Notes: a model not told the origin generated them from the sequence alone. DNA of 64,000 bases from Paenibacillus polysaccharolyticus (GCF_900102085.1 NZ_FMVM01000005.1:186001-250000); one strand, 5' to 3'; positions 1 through 8,109 are shown, counted from the stretch's first letter. Made by a program: numbers and translations.

Positions 1-890
1 CCGTGGCCCTGATTGGGCCTAACGGGATCGGAAAATCAACGATGCTGAAATGTCTGACCGGAAGCCTTCGTCCTGTGCAGGGTGATATTCAGTGGGGCAC
101 CAAAGTACAGATCGGTTATTATGACCAGGAGCAGACTGGACTGAATCCGTCCAATACGGTGCTCGAAGAACTGTGGAGTGCTTATCCGGGCATGGAAGAA
201 GCGCGTATTCGGACCGTACTGGGTAACTTTTTGTTCAGCGGTGACGATGTGCTCAAAAAAATATCCTCGCTCAGCGGTGGAGAGAAGGCTCGTGTGTCTC
301 TGTCCAAGCTCATGCTGAAGGAAGCCAATGTGCTTATTCTCGATGAGCCGACGAACCATCTCGACCTCTTCGCCAAAGAAGTGCTGGAAGCCGCCTTAAT
401 GGATTACGAAGGAACACTGCTCTTTATTTCACATGACCGGTACTTCCTGAACAAAATGGCGGAACGGATCGTTGAGCTTCATCCGGGCGGCACTGAGCAA
501 TACCTCGGCAACTATGACGATTACGTGGAGAAAAAGCAGGAATTGGAGGACATTGCACGTGAGGCCGCCGAGGCTCGCCAGGCCGCTTCCAAATCCGCTT
601 CTTCAACAGCAAGTGCCGGTTCAGCAACAACTGAAAAATCCGGTGCCGCTTCCTTCGAGGCAGATAAACAAGCCAAACGCGAAGAACGAAACAGACAGCG
701 CAGACAGGAAGCCCTGGAGCAACAGATTGCCGAATTGGAGTCCGAAATCACTTCGCTCGAAGAACAAATGACTTTTCCGGAAGTGTATCAGGATTATATG
801 AAATTACAGGAGCTCCAGCAGTCATCGGAGGAGCACAAAAGTCAGCTTGCAAAAGCTTATGAAGAGTGGGAAAGCCTAGCGATGGGCTAA
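1..890 (+). CDS. ABC-F family ATP-binding protein (C-terminal part, 5' truncated by window)
   Basis: This is the second ATPase half of an ABC-F protein, a soluble ribosome-associated class with no membrane domain. Visible are Walker A (GPNGIGKST, near residue 5), the signature (SLSGGEKARVSLSKL, near 88), Walker B with the ABC-F motif (LILDEPTNHLDL, near 110) and the switch histidine (FISHDRYF). After the ATPase comes an Ala/Ser-rich linker (about residues 190-215), then a charged coiled coil (about 220-290), the usual C-terminal domain of YdiF/Uup-like members. The frame is open to base 1, so the first ATPase domain lies outside the window. Which ABC-F subfamily, and whether it confers antibiotic resistance, cannot be judged from this half. 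Confidence 0.93.
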   Translation, partial: VALIGPNGIGKSTMLKCLTGSLRPVQGDIQWGTKVQIGYYDQEQTGLNPSNTVLEELWSAYPGMEEARIRTVLGNFLFSGDDVLKKISSLSGGEKARVSLSKLMLKEANVLILDEPTNHLDLFAKEVLEAALMDYEGTLLFISHDRYFLNKMAERIVELHPGGTEQYLGNYDDYVEKKQELEDIAREAAEARQAASKSASSTASAGSATTEKSGAASFEADKQAKREERNRQRRQEALEQQIAELESEITSLEEQMTFPEVYQDYMKLQELQQSSEEHKSQLAKAYEEWESLAMG

Positions 891-929
891 GCTGTGATTC
901 CGCGTGATGATTCTGTCTGTGATTCCGGT

Positions 930-966
930 AAGGCTCCGTGTTACGAAAGTAACGTGGAGCCTTTTG
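930..966 (+). terminator. Intrinsic terminator of the ABC-F gene
   Basis: A GC-rich hairpin (AGGCTCC-GT-GTTAC, GAAA tetraloop, GTAAC-GT-GGAGCCT) is followed by TTTTG, 40 bases after the stop codon. Confidence 0.85.
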
Positions 967-1120
967 TATTGTGTAGGAAACCAGCGATTTAGAAGACGCG
1001 TGACTCGCTGATAAAATAACTTCAACACTCTCAGCTTGGTAGAGATCAAAAATCATATTTTCACATTTGTCAAATATCCATGGATTACATAAAATAAATT
1101 TCGGAAGGCATCCCCTTTTA

Positions 1121-1347
1121 TTATCCACAACAATGAGTAACATTTCACAACCCTTTTCATGTAATCAAACGTTGGTAGAATAAGCTTTGTATGAAAAAAC
1201 CATATTTATCCACTGTTTTATCCACATTATCCACAGCAATGTTGGTAACTCAGATGCATTCTATCCCCTGAGAACCTCATGTTTCGAAAACACATGTTGC
1301 AGTACTTCACCTTAGTTACCCACAAATTATACTGGATATGTGGATAA
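1121..1347. other. Cluster of DnaA boxes in non-coding DNA
   Basis: Four exact TTATCCACA boxes lie at 1121-1129, 1218-1226, 1227-1235 (the last two abut) and, on the opposite strand, 1339-1347. One-mismatch boxes are at 1206-1214 (TTATCCACT) and 1316-1324 (TTACCCACA). The stretch 967-1467 has no convincing gene and is AT-rich. oriC genes (dnaA, dnaN) are absent here, so this looks like a non-origin DnaA-box cluster of the kind known in Bacillus subtilis, which titrates DnaA or regulates a neighbour. The function is inferred; the boxes are seen directly. Confidence 0.75.
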
Positions 1348-1464
1348 CTATAGTCACACCTTGACAGATTTGATTATTGCTATATGGTTTTTCGTTTATT
1401 GCATTCTTTCATATTTTAAATGGGCAAGCGAGCGTGTTCCTACTCTGCTCCTATCATCAAAAAC

Positions 1465-1515
1465 AGAAAAAGGGTTCCATTCCGCCCAAATCATGGCGGG
1501 AAGGAACCCTTTTTA
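1465..1515 (-). terminator. Intrinsic terminator downstream of leuA
   Basis: A long stem (AAAGGGTTCC with GGAACCCTTT) has an inner CCGCC/GGCGG helix. On the minus strand it is followed by TTTTTCTGTTTTTG. It also has T-rich DNA on the plus side, so it may act in both directions. Confidence 0.85.
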
Positions 1516-1554
1516 GCTTTTTTTGCTATATCATAATCACATATCTAATGCACC

Positions 1555-3120
1555 TTAATGTACAGACACCTCTTCACTATCCGCAACAGTTTCCGCTTTA
1601 AGTCCAGCTGCATTACATGCCGCAACGTAAGCCAAACCTGCAGCCATGACAATATCATGATGTGTTGCTGTACCCCTGAACTCTCGTCCGGCACGTTCTA
1701 CGGTGATCACGGCTTCCGCGCTGGCTCCTTCTCCCCCACTCAAGGCATGCATCTCCATATCAACAAACGTAATGTCATCTGAGATACACTGCCCGATAGC
1801 CTGGATCGTCGCATCTACAGGACCTTTGCCTACGGCAGAGTAGGACTGTTCCCCTGCACTCGTACGAATACGGACCGCAGCCATGCGGTCTGTCATGCTA
1901 CCTGCCGTCACTTGCAGCTCAACCAATTCATAGTCCTGTGCCGGAATATTCATCGTTTGGCTTACCATTTGCAACAACTGGTCATCACTTACCACTTTTT
2001 GCTGATCTGCGGTAACTTTGAACACTTCGTACAGTTGTTCCATCTGCAGTTCATCCGGTTCAAATCCGTATTTGCGCACCCGATCCTTCAGAGCATGACG
2101 ACCCGAGTGTTTCCCCAAAATAATCATACTGCGCGGAATGCCCAGTGCTTCCGGGTCCATAATCTCATACGTATTGCGGTTTTTCAGCAAACCGTCCTGA
2201 TGGATGCCCGACTCATGCTGGAATGCGTTACGTCCAACAACCGGTTTGTTGTAAGCAATCGGGAAATGCATGGCCCGGCTAATCTGGCGAGATGTCTCAT
2301 ACAGCTGATTCAGCTTGATGTTGGTCGTTGCTCCGATCACGTCTCCGCGTGTTTCCAGCGCCATAATCAGTTCCTCTAACGCACAATTTCCTGTCCGTTC
2401 CCCAATCCCGTTAATCGTCACTTCAATCTGGGAAGCACCATTCGCAATGGCAGCCAGACTGTTTGCCACGGCAAGGCCCAGATCATTATGGCAGTGGGCA
2501 CTATAGCGAACTTTATCGCCGCCCCGCGCCCCTTCACGTACGCGTCGGAACATCTCTCCATACTCATGCGGCAGCGCATAACCAACGGTATCCGGCAGAT
2601 TAATGATACTCGCCCCTGCCTCAATGGCCACTTCAATCATTTCAATCAGATCATCCATCTTGGTACGCGCAGCGTCCATCGCTGTGAACTCCACGGTATC
2701 CGTAAACTGACGTGCATAGGAGACCATCTCCCGGGCCGTTGCCACCACTTCACTGCGTGGACGGCATAGCTGATGCTCAATATGAATATCAGACGAGGAT
2801 ATAAACAGGTGGATTCGTCGCCGGGCCGCATCTGCTGTAGCCTTCACCGCAGCATCGATATCGCCTTTGACTGCACGTGCAAATCCACAGATTTCCACCT
2901 GTTGCAATTGTCTCGAGATCGCCTGAACCGCCTCAAACTCCCCTGGACTGGAGATGGGGAATCCAGGCTCAATGACGTCAATGCCAAGCGCTGCCAGCTG
3001 GTGAGCCAGCTCTATTTTTTGCTCAGGATGCAGGCTAGCTCCGGGTGCTTGCTCTCCATCTCGCAGCGTTGTATCAAAAATGTCAATCATGCGTTTGTTC
3101 GGATTGGTTGTCATATTCAT
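1555..3120 (-). CDS. leuA: 2-isopropylmalate synthase
   Basis: Catalyses the first committed step of leucine synthesis, acetyl-CoA plus 2-oxoisovalerate to 2-isopropylmalate, in the cytosol. The N-terminal HMGL-like TIM barrel shows DTTLRDGEQAPG (residues 16-27) and the metal-binding HCHNDLG (His209, His211). The C-terminal third (from about residue 390) matches the LeuA dimer domain that binds leucine for feedback inhibition. The length of 521 residues is normal. GGAGG lies just upstream; it sits 4 bases before the first ATG (3120) and 10 before a second one (3114), so the start may be two codons later. The gene stands alone, without leuB/C/D next to it, behind two T-box leaders. Confidence 0.96.
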   Translation of the reverse strand: MNMTTNPNKRMIDIFDTTLRDGEQAPGASLHPEQKIELAHQLAALGIDVIEPGFPISSPGEFEAVQAISRQLQQVEICGFARAVKGDIDAAVKATADAARRRIHLFISSSDIHIEHQLCRPRSEVVATAREMVSYARQFTDTVEFTAMDAARTKMDDLIEMIEVAIEAGASIINLPDTVGYALPHEYGEMFRRVREGARGGDKVRYSAHCHNDLGLAVANSLAAIANGASQIEVTINGIGERTGNCALEELIMALETRGDVIGATTNIKLNQLYETSRQISRAMHFPIAYNKPVVGRNAFQHESGIHQDGLLKNRNTYEIMDPEALGIPRSMIILGKHSGRHALKDRVRKYGFEPDELQMEQLYEVFKVTADQQKVVSDDQLLQMVSQTMNIPAQDYELVELQVTAGSMTDRMAAVRIRTSAGEQSYSAVGKGPVDATIQAIGQCISDDITFVDMEMHALSGGEGASAEAVITVERAGREFRGTATHHDIVMAAGLAYVAACNAAGLKAETVADSEEVSVH

Positions 3121-3309
3121 TAACCTCCATTAATTTTGGGATATCGGTTCGGTTATGTTTGGTTTGTGAAAAGTTATGTTCAATGTGATGTGTGATGTGT
3201 GATGGTTCAAAGTGTACGTCGACTTACACCCTGAACAACTGTTGTTCCAGATTTCCTGATCAGACTTGCATCCATATGGTTGTTTCCTTTCGCCCACCCT
3301 GCTGCCGGC

Positions 3310-3690
3310 AGCAAAAACAAATAACCCGCCATCTCATCAAAGAGACGGCGGGTTAATCTCCCCTCCGCGGTACCACTCTCGCTTGATGGCTCAGCCTGCA
3401 CTGACACCATCCACCTCGTGTTCTCCAAAAAGTTCATTAGACTTCATCCTAACTACGGCGAAACCGTAACATTTCAGAGAAACACCCTGTAACGGGGGTT
3501 AACCGTTGCTAAGTACACATGAGTTGACACCGTCTCGTTTAGTGACGAGCACACTCAACCTCTTCTCATGTTTCCAAAGCTCTGTTCCCGGGCGAGATTC
3601 AAACGATTCCAGCCACTGCGTCGCACCACCCCGCAGCTCTCTGAGCGCTTTTGCCGTTCTACTGCTCCCGTTCATTACGTTTGTTGATAT
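3310..3690 (-). promoter_or_regulatory. T-box leader 2 (leucine-type), proximal to leuA
   Basis: Read on the minus strand, this has the hallmarks of a T-box riboswitch that senses uncharged tRNA. The AGAGAGC / GGTGG apical elements of stem I lie near 3635. The specifier-loop motif GAATCTCGCC (near 3594-3603) reads CUC, leucine. The T-box sequence TGGTACCGCGG is at 3365-3375, followed by a terminator hairpin (AACCCGCC...GGCGGGTT, 3323-3354) with a T-rich tail. leuA begins about 190 bases downstream. A weak promoter-like TTGATC with AT-rich -10 options lies just upstream (about 3685-3715), so this leader may also be transcribed on its own. Confidence 0.9.
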
Positions 3691-3724
3691 AATATTTGTT
3701 GTTAATATTGATCAAAAAATAAAA

Positions 3725-4143
3725 ATCAAAAAAGCCTGCCTTCTCCTGCATAATGCAAGAGACGACAGGCTGTTCACCTTCGCGGTACCACTCTTGTTGA
3801 CCTCAAGCCTGTTCGAATAACAGCTTGAAAGTCCCCTTAGTATTGTGCATCGATCTCTACACTTCGTATTAGCGTAACGGAAGTTGTCTCCGTTTCGTTC
3901 TAATATGCTTCGACCCGAGCACAATGGCCCATTCACGGAGGCAACCCGTAACGATATACTGTCGGCTGGCTTCAGCCTTCGGCCCGTTTCTTGCTAGCCG
4001 TGTTCCATCGTTCCGCTTCCAGGTGAGTTTCAGGTTTCCTTCGGCTACGTTGCACCATCCCGCAGCTCTCTAATGACCCGGAGTGACCTTACTGTTCCTG
4101 TTCATCGCGTTTTTCAGTTCAGGAGATAATTCCTGTTTAAATT
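3725..4143 (-). promoter_or_regulatory. T-box leader 1 (leucine-type), distal to leuA
   Basis: A second complete T-box precedes the first, with no gene between them. Stem I has AGAGAGCTGCGGG and GGTGCAACG (near 4048-4070). The specifier motif GAAACTCACC gives CUC (complement at 4025-4027), in the same context as leader 2. The T-box TGGTACCGCG lies at 3781-3790. The terminator GCCTGTC...GCAGGC (3728-3771) is followed by TTTTTT. Two leucine T-boxes in series would demand two antitermination events, sharpening the response to leucyl-tRNA charging. That consequence is inferred. Confidence 0.88.
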
Positions 4144-4150
4144 TGTAACT

Positions 4151-4179
4151 AATATACATTCTTCACAAACCGCTGTCAA
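4151..4179 (-). promoter_or_regulatory. Sigma-A promoter for the T-box/leuA transcript
   Basis: On the minus strand TTGACA (4174-4179) and TATATT (4151-4156) are separated by exactly 17 bases. This lies between the tsaD stop and T-box leader 1, and separates leuA from the tsa operon. Confidence 0.75.
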
Positions 4180-4205
4180 CCATTCATTTCAAAAAAGGGA
4201 GAATT

Positions 4206-5264
4206 TTACGCTTCGGTCTGAACCGACCAGGCTTCCAGAGAAAGTCCCGGGTCCGCCTTCGCGTCAAAATTAGTCCCCTCGCCGCGAATCCATTTCAGAT
4301 GTGCTGCCGCGCCGATCATGGCTGCATTATCCGTACAATATTCCATTGGCGGGATGACGAGTTCAAGTCCTTCCTTCGCACAGCGTTCCTGCAGAGCAGT
4401 CCGCAAACCGCGATTGGCAGCAACCCCACCGCACAGAAGTAACTGACGTGAGCCATATTCACGAACAGCACGTACCGCTTTTTCCACGAGCACTTCAACG
4501 ACTGCTTCTTGAAAACCACGTGCCACCGCAGACGGTTCCAGTGTTTCACCACGCATCTTGGCCTGATTCAGTGCGTTGAGTACAGCCGATTTCAACCCAC
4601 TTAGACTGAAATCATAGGACCCTGCTTCAAGCCACACTCGTGGCAAAGGAACAACATCTTCAGCTTCAGATGCCATGCGGTCTACATGCGGCCCTCCCGG
4701 ATATGGACAGCCGAGCGCACGAGCGACTTTGTCATATGCTTCACCGACAGCATCGTCCCGAGTGCGTCCAATCAGCTTGAACTTGCCCTCGGACTCCAGA
4801 TGTACAAGCTCTGTATGCCCTCCGGATACGACTAGTGCCATCGCTGGATATTGCAACTCACGCACAAGACGATTCGCATAAATATGACCTGCAATATGAT
4901 GGGTGCCGATCAGCGGTTTACCCAGAGCCATCGCGAGTGTCTTCGCTGCTACGATACCCACCAGCAATGCGCCGACCAATCCTGGTCCCTGCGTAACCGC
5001 AATCGCGCTCAGATCACGCGGACGAATGCCAGACTGCTCGATCGCTTGCTCCAGCATTAGCGTAATCACTTCAACGTGTTTGCGTGAAGCCACCTCGGGC
5101 ACAACTCCGCCAAACGCTTTATGTGTCTCGATCTGACTAGAGATAAGATTGGACAATACTTCACGTCCATCTTTGACCACGGCTACCGATGTTTCGTCAC
5201 AGCTTGTCTCTACCGCCAGAATGTAGGATGGAGTCCCGCCTTGATTATCTATAAGATCATTCAT
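4206..5264 (-). CDS. tsaD: tRNA N6-adenosine threonylcarbamoyltransferase
   Basis: Transfers the threonylcarbamoyl group to A37 of tRNAs that read ANN codons (t6A), together with TsaB and TsaE. The ASKHA-fold protein has the metal-binding HIAGH (residues 123-127), the N-terminal LAVETSCDETS and the C-terminal CTDNAAMIG motif. The start chosen is the ATG at 5264, which overlaps the rimI stop (ATGA); an upstream in-frame extension would run into rimI and is not family-like. From this start the length is 352 residues, typical for the family. It is the last gene of the tsaE-tsaB-rimI-tsaD operon. Confidence 0.95.
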   Translation of the reverse strand: MNDLIDNQGGTPSYILAVETSCDETSVAVVKDGREVLSNLISSQIETHKAFGGVVPEVASRKHVEVITLMLEQAIEQSGIRPRDLSAIAVTQGPGLVGALLVGIVAAKTLAMALGKPLIGTHHIAGHIYANRLVRELQYPAMALVVSGGHTELVHLESEGKFKLIGRTRDDAVGEAYDKVARALGCPYPGGPHVDRMASEAEDVVPLPRVWLEAGSYDFSLSGLKSAVLNALNQAKMRGETLEPSAVARGFQEAVVEVLVEKAVRAVREYGSRQLLLCGGVAANRGLRTALQERCAKEGLELVIPPMEYCTDNAAMIGAAAHLKWIRGEGTNFDAKADPGLSLEAWSVQTEA

Positions 5265-5749
5265 GAATCCATTACGCTTCCTTCCTCTTCGCCGCTCCGG
5301 CCCGCAGGCGGAAGTACCGCCCACATGATCATTGCATCTTCTCCGTTATCGGAGTAATACCCTTTGCGCAGACCTGCCGATTCAAACCCTTTTTTCTGAT
5401 ACAAATTCTGAGCCACGACATTCGACACCCGAACTTCCAGTGTCATTCGCTCCATACCGAGGTAGGCTGCCGTCTTCATTAACTCGTCCAGCAGTTTCTC
5501 GCCCAGTTTGCGGCCCTGGTAGGCTTTTCTCACCGCTATATTGGTAATATGCGCTTCGTCCATAATCGTCCACATTCCCGCATATCCAATAGCAGTCCCG
5601 TCCAGCTCCATGACCATATATTTAGCAAAATGATTATGCTTCAATTCATTGTGAAATGCCTCTTCCGTCCAAGGGAGGGTAAATGCTTCATGCTCAATCT
5701 CCATCACGTCAGGAATATCTGCCACGGTCATGAGTCTGAACTGAAACAT
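5261..5749 (-). CDS. rimI: Ribosomal-protein-alanine N-acetyltransferase
   Basis: A GNAT-fold acetyltransferase that in the characterised family acetylates the N-terminal alanine of ribosomal protein S18. The acetyl-CoA loop reads RKAYQGRKLG (about residues 74-83), preceded by the ITNIAV strand, and YQKKGFE follows near 117-123. The start at 5749 has AGGAG five bases upstream; an in-frame ATG at 5782 is also preceded by a purine-rich GGGAGAGGGAGAG tract and cannot be ruled out. Its stop overlaps the start of tsaD. Linkage to tsaB/tsaD is common in Bacillota. Confidence 0.92.
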   Translation of the reverse strand: MFQFRLMTVADIPDVMEIEHEAFTLPWTEEAFHNELKHNHFAKYMVMELDGTAIGYAGMWTIMDEAHITNIAVRKAYQGRKLGEKLLDELMKTAAYLGMERMTLEVRVSNVVAQNLYQKKGFESAGLRKGYYSDNGEDAMIMWAVLPPAGRSGEEEGSVMDS

Positions 5750-5799
5750 GGTCTCCTGTCCTTCATTCGCTACGTTGTCCATCCGCTCTCCCTCTCCCT

Positions 5800-6720
5800 T
5801 CAGCCTTTGCGCAGCAGGTTGGCTTCGGCTTCGGACAGCTGGGTGTAGTTCGGCACCAGGGCATGTACGTCATCGCGCTGACCTGCAAGCAGCGCTTCGG
5901 CGCCGAGGCGCCCAATCCAGCGGCCTTCCAGCTCATACGGTACGAGCTGGAGCGCCGTTCCTGCGGGGCAGCGAAGCTCTGCCGCTGCCGCCGCATGTTG
6001 GCCCGTCTCGCCGACGATCCAGACGGCAGCGGGCCGCTCTTCCGGCGCCGCCTCCGCCAAGCGGGCGGCGAGCTCTTCCAGCCATCCGTTCACTTGACGG
6101 ATGGCATCCGGCGCCAGCCGGCGGGGTGTATCGCCGCCGGCTGAGGCGAACAGCGCGGTATAGGCTTGACCGCGCCGCGCATCCACGAGCGGAACGATCC
6201 AGTGGACAGGGGCGGCACTCGTGCCGCCCTGGTCCGCGGATGGCGTTCCGCCAGCCCCGGCTGCGGCATCATCTGCCGCAGCTTGCGCCTTGGCGGCGAG
6301 GCCGCTGTGCCAGCCGCCCCAGGCGAGGGCCTGCAGGCTGGACACCCCGGCAACGGGGATGTCCCACGCCCAGGCCAGCGTCTTTGCCGCGGTCACCGCA
6401 ATGCGGATGCCCGTGTACGAGCCCGGTCCAATGCCAACGGCAATCCCGTCCAGTTGGCCTGGCTTCGTGCCGCTGGCAGCGAGCAACTGCTCCATCACAG
6501 GCACGACGTGCACCGAGTGATTACGCTCTGCTCGCTCATTGCGCTCTTCCAGTAGCGACCGCTCCTCCATCACCGCTGCAGCCATCACCGCGGTAGATGT
6601 ATCCAACACCAAAAACCGCTGACGCGGCTTTTTTTGCTCCTCGATCGTCCCATCATTCCTTAATGCTTCTTCTTTCCCTAAACCTTCGTTCGTCCCTTCA
6701 TTTCCAAAACCTTGTATCAT
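5800..6720 (-). CDS. tsaB: tRNA threonylcarbamoyladenosine biosynthesis protein TsaB
   Basis: A catalytically inactive paralogue of TsaD that forms the TsaB-TsaD core of the t6A complex. FLVLDTSTAVMAAAV near residue 36 starts the ASKHA fold, followed by GIGPGSYTGIRI, the family signature. The ATG at 6720 overlaps the tsaE stop (ATGA), giving 306 residues. This is longer than usual because of a charged N-terminal lead of about 35 residues and an Ala/Gly-rich insert (residues 155-180). The central part (about 5,850-6,480) is strikingly GC-rich compared with both neighbours, which creates long spurious frames on the opposite strand. Confidence 0.92.
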   Translation of the reverse strand: MIQGFGNEGTNEGLGKEEALRNDGTIEEQKKPRQRFLVLDTSTAVMAAAVMEERSLLEERNERAERNHSVHVVPVMEQLLAASGTKPGQLDGIAVGIGPGSYTGIRIAVTAAKTLAWAWDIPVAGVSSLQALAWGGWHSGLAAKAQAAADDAAAGAGGTPSADQGGTSAAPVHWIVPLVDARRGQAYTALFASAGGDTPRRLAPDAIRQVNGWLEELAARLAEAAPEERPAAVWIVGETGQHAAAAAELRCPAGTALQLVPYELEGRWIGRLGAEALLAGQRDDVHALVPNYTQLSEAEANLLRKG

Positions 6721-7202
6721 CCTATAACTCCATTCTGTCTGAACTGTCGACATAGCGCGGCATATCCCTCACCATACCCATCCAGCGTTATCGTTCGATC
6801 TTCCAGACCTGTCGTCTCAATATGCACATGAAGATGCTCTTCGGGTAACAACTCAGGAATGATGCTGGACCATTCCACCAGACTGACTCCCGGACCATAA
6901 AAATATTCTTCAAGACCCAGCTCATCCGCTTCTTCCAACGATATGCGATACACATCCATGTGATATAGCGGCAATCGACCCTCGTATTCCTTGATCAGCG
7001 TGAAAGTTGGACTGCTTACAACATCTCTCACGCCCAAATGCCAGGCAAACTTCTGAGAAAAAGCGGTTTTACCCGCACCCAAATCGCCGTCCAGTGCAAT
7101 AACCATGCCAGCCTGCGCCTGCGCCGCAAGTGCAGCCGCAAGCGTTTCTGTATCTGCAATGCTGTGGGAGTGATACACCCACTGCTCGTGCGTCTGATTC
7201 AA
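6717..7202 (-). CDS. tsaE: tRNA threonylcarbamoyladenosine biosynthesis ATPase TsaE
   Basis: P-loop ATPase that drives turnover of the TsaB-TsaD complex. Walker A is GDLGAGKT (residues 39-46), with SPTFTLIKEYEG and YHMDVYR in their usual places and a VEWSS motif near the C-terminus. I chose the TTG start at 7202. It has AAGGTGGGG seven bases upstream, gives 161 residues (family-typical), and lies downstream of the promoter at 7252-7280. An ATG at 7283 keeps the frame open but lies at or upstream of that promoter and has no ribosome site. It is first in the operon; the stop overlaps tsaB. Confidence 0.9.
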   Translation of the reverse strand: MNQTHEQWVYHSHSIADTETLAAALAAQAQAGMVIALDGDLGAGKTAFSQKFAWHLGVRDVVSSPTFTLIKEYEGRLPLYHMDVYRISLEEADELGLEEYFYGPGVSLVEWSSIIPELLPEEHLHVHIETTGLEDRTITLDGYGEGYAALCRQFRQNGVIG

Positions 7203-7251
7203 TATACGCCCCACCTTTGACGGTCTTCCGTCTGAGTTCACTTTGAACCTT

Positions 7252-7280
7252 ATTATATCGGTCCCTTTCCTTGCCCGCAA
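7252..7280 (-). promoter_or_regulatory. Promoter of the tsaE-tsaB-rimI-tsaD operon
   Basis: Minus strand TTGCGG (7275-7280), 17-base spacer, perfect TATAAT (7252-7257). The -35 is weak (TTG only) but the -10 is consensus. If used, transcription starts near 7245, which supports the TTG start of tsaE. Confidence 0.6.
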
Positions 7281-7354
7281 CATCGAAGGAACATGCTGGA
7301 AAGGTTAGACTTTATAACCATCTCTTTGCGTAATCACAGAAAGGATCTGAACCT

Positions 7355-7380
7355 AAAAAACCGATACCTCCCGGTATCGG
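7355..7380 (-). terminator. Intrinsic terminator downstream of sspH
   Basis: An eight-base-pair perfect stem CCGATACC/GGTATCGG with a 4-base loop is followed on the minus strand by TTTTTT. Confidence 0.85.
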
Positions 7381-7452
7381 CCGCACTTTCATTGAATTCC
7401 AGAATGACAATAACCTCTAGTTTCCGCTGTACTTGTCACATTTTTATGACTG

Positions 7453-7632
7453 CTACTCTTCCAGACGATCCACTCGCACCGTCTGGGTGTTCCCTGGTCT
7501 GCTACCCACCTGTACCGTTGCCATGCCGTTTGCCTCATCCACATTTTCAATCCAGACAGGCTCGCCTTCAAGCGTCACCGCGATTGTATCTTTGGAATTA
7601 TAAATAGCTTTTGCCCGTTTTGCATCCATCAT
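7453..7632 (-). CDS. sspH: Small acid-soluble spore protein, H-type
   Basis: A 59-residue protein of the SspH family, made in the forespore in B. subtilis. The pattern MDAKRAKAI, then PVWIENVDEANGMATV, then TVRVDRLEE at the C-terminus follows SspH almost position for position. Two adjacent ATGs (7632, 7629) compete; AAGGAG lies 12 bases before the first. A longer reading from 7749 would overlap the upstream gene and is rejected. The stop of the upstream acidic-protein gene is 2 bases before this start, so the two are cotranscribed. Confidence 0.87.
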   Translation of the reverse strand: MMDAKRAKAIYNSKDTIAVTLEGEPVWIENVDEANGMATVQVGSRPGNTQTVRVDRLEE

Positions 7633-7633
7633 A

Positions 7634-7933
7634 CTATTCGTAGTCTCCTTCCGGGTCATCATTGTGATCCTCTTGCACAATCGTATCTGTCGTACTATCC
7701 CCAATATAACCATTATCCTCTGTAACCTGACCGCCGCCCAAACCTTCATTCACCATACGATCGATATCCAGCATAAAGGATTCCCGATCGAGCGGCAGTT
7801 TCTCTGAAGTTACCGCTTCCCAATTGACATCTGCTGCCGGCGTATAAAATTCTTCTGCACTCTCGGCATCCTCCAGAGGGTAGGGGGTAAACGTGTGCTT
7901 GTGCGCCTCTTCCTCATCTCGCCTGTTCTTCAT
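7634..7933 (-). CDS. Small acidic protein of unknown function, upstream of sspH
   Basis: About 99 residues, strongly acidic, beginning MKNRRDEEEAHKHTF and ending in a Asp/Glu-rich tail. There are no membrane segments, cysteines or recognisable domain. The ATG at 7933 is preceded by GGGGAGGTG at good spacing, which makes it a believable gene; an upstream extension to 8008 lacks this. It abuts sspH and is likely expressed with it, so a forespore or spore role is possible but only inferred from position. Confidence 0.7.
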   Translation of the reverse strand: MKNRRDEEEAHKHTFTPYPLEDAESAEEFYTPAADVNWEAVTSEKLPLDRESFMLDIDRMVNEGLGGGQVTEDNGYIGDSTTDTIVQEDHNDDPEGDYE

Positions 7934-8044
7934 CTGGCACCTCCCCATCATGTTTCTGTTATCATCCCCGACTCTTGCTGAACCATACAAAATGCTGAAG
8001 ACCCCCATCTAGATATCCCTAACCACCATACAATCAAGGGTTTA

Positions 8045-8075
8045 CGACTATCCCTTACAACAGCTGCCCATACTA
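8045..8075 (+). promoter_or_regulatory. Candidate sigma-G/sigma-F type promoter of ku
   Basis: CATACTA (8069-8075) matches the sigma-G -10 consensus exactly. CGACTA (8045-8050), 18 bases upstream, matches four of six positions of the TGMATA -35. The ku start is 35 bases downstream. The B. subtilis ku homologue is transcribed in the forespore, which fits. Confidence 0.55.
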
Positions 8076-8109
8076 TTAACAAATAAGAAATTTGAAAGGA
8101 GTCGCCTTT

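Noticed and set aside
748..1143. Minus-strand open frame of 131 codons overlapping the ABC-F 3' end and terminator
   Set aside because: It crosses a strong terminator and the coding sequence of the ABC-F gene, has no ribosome site, and its protein resembles no family.
3207..3936. Several open frames on both strands in the leuA leader
   Set aside because: They lie in conserved T-box RNA structure, which explains the sequence better.
5748..6596. 282-codon plus-strand frame opposite tsaB and rimI
   Set aside because: Pro/Arg-rich product caused by high GC in tsaB on the other strand; no ribosome site or domain.
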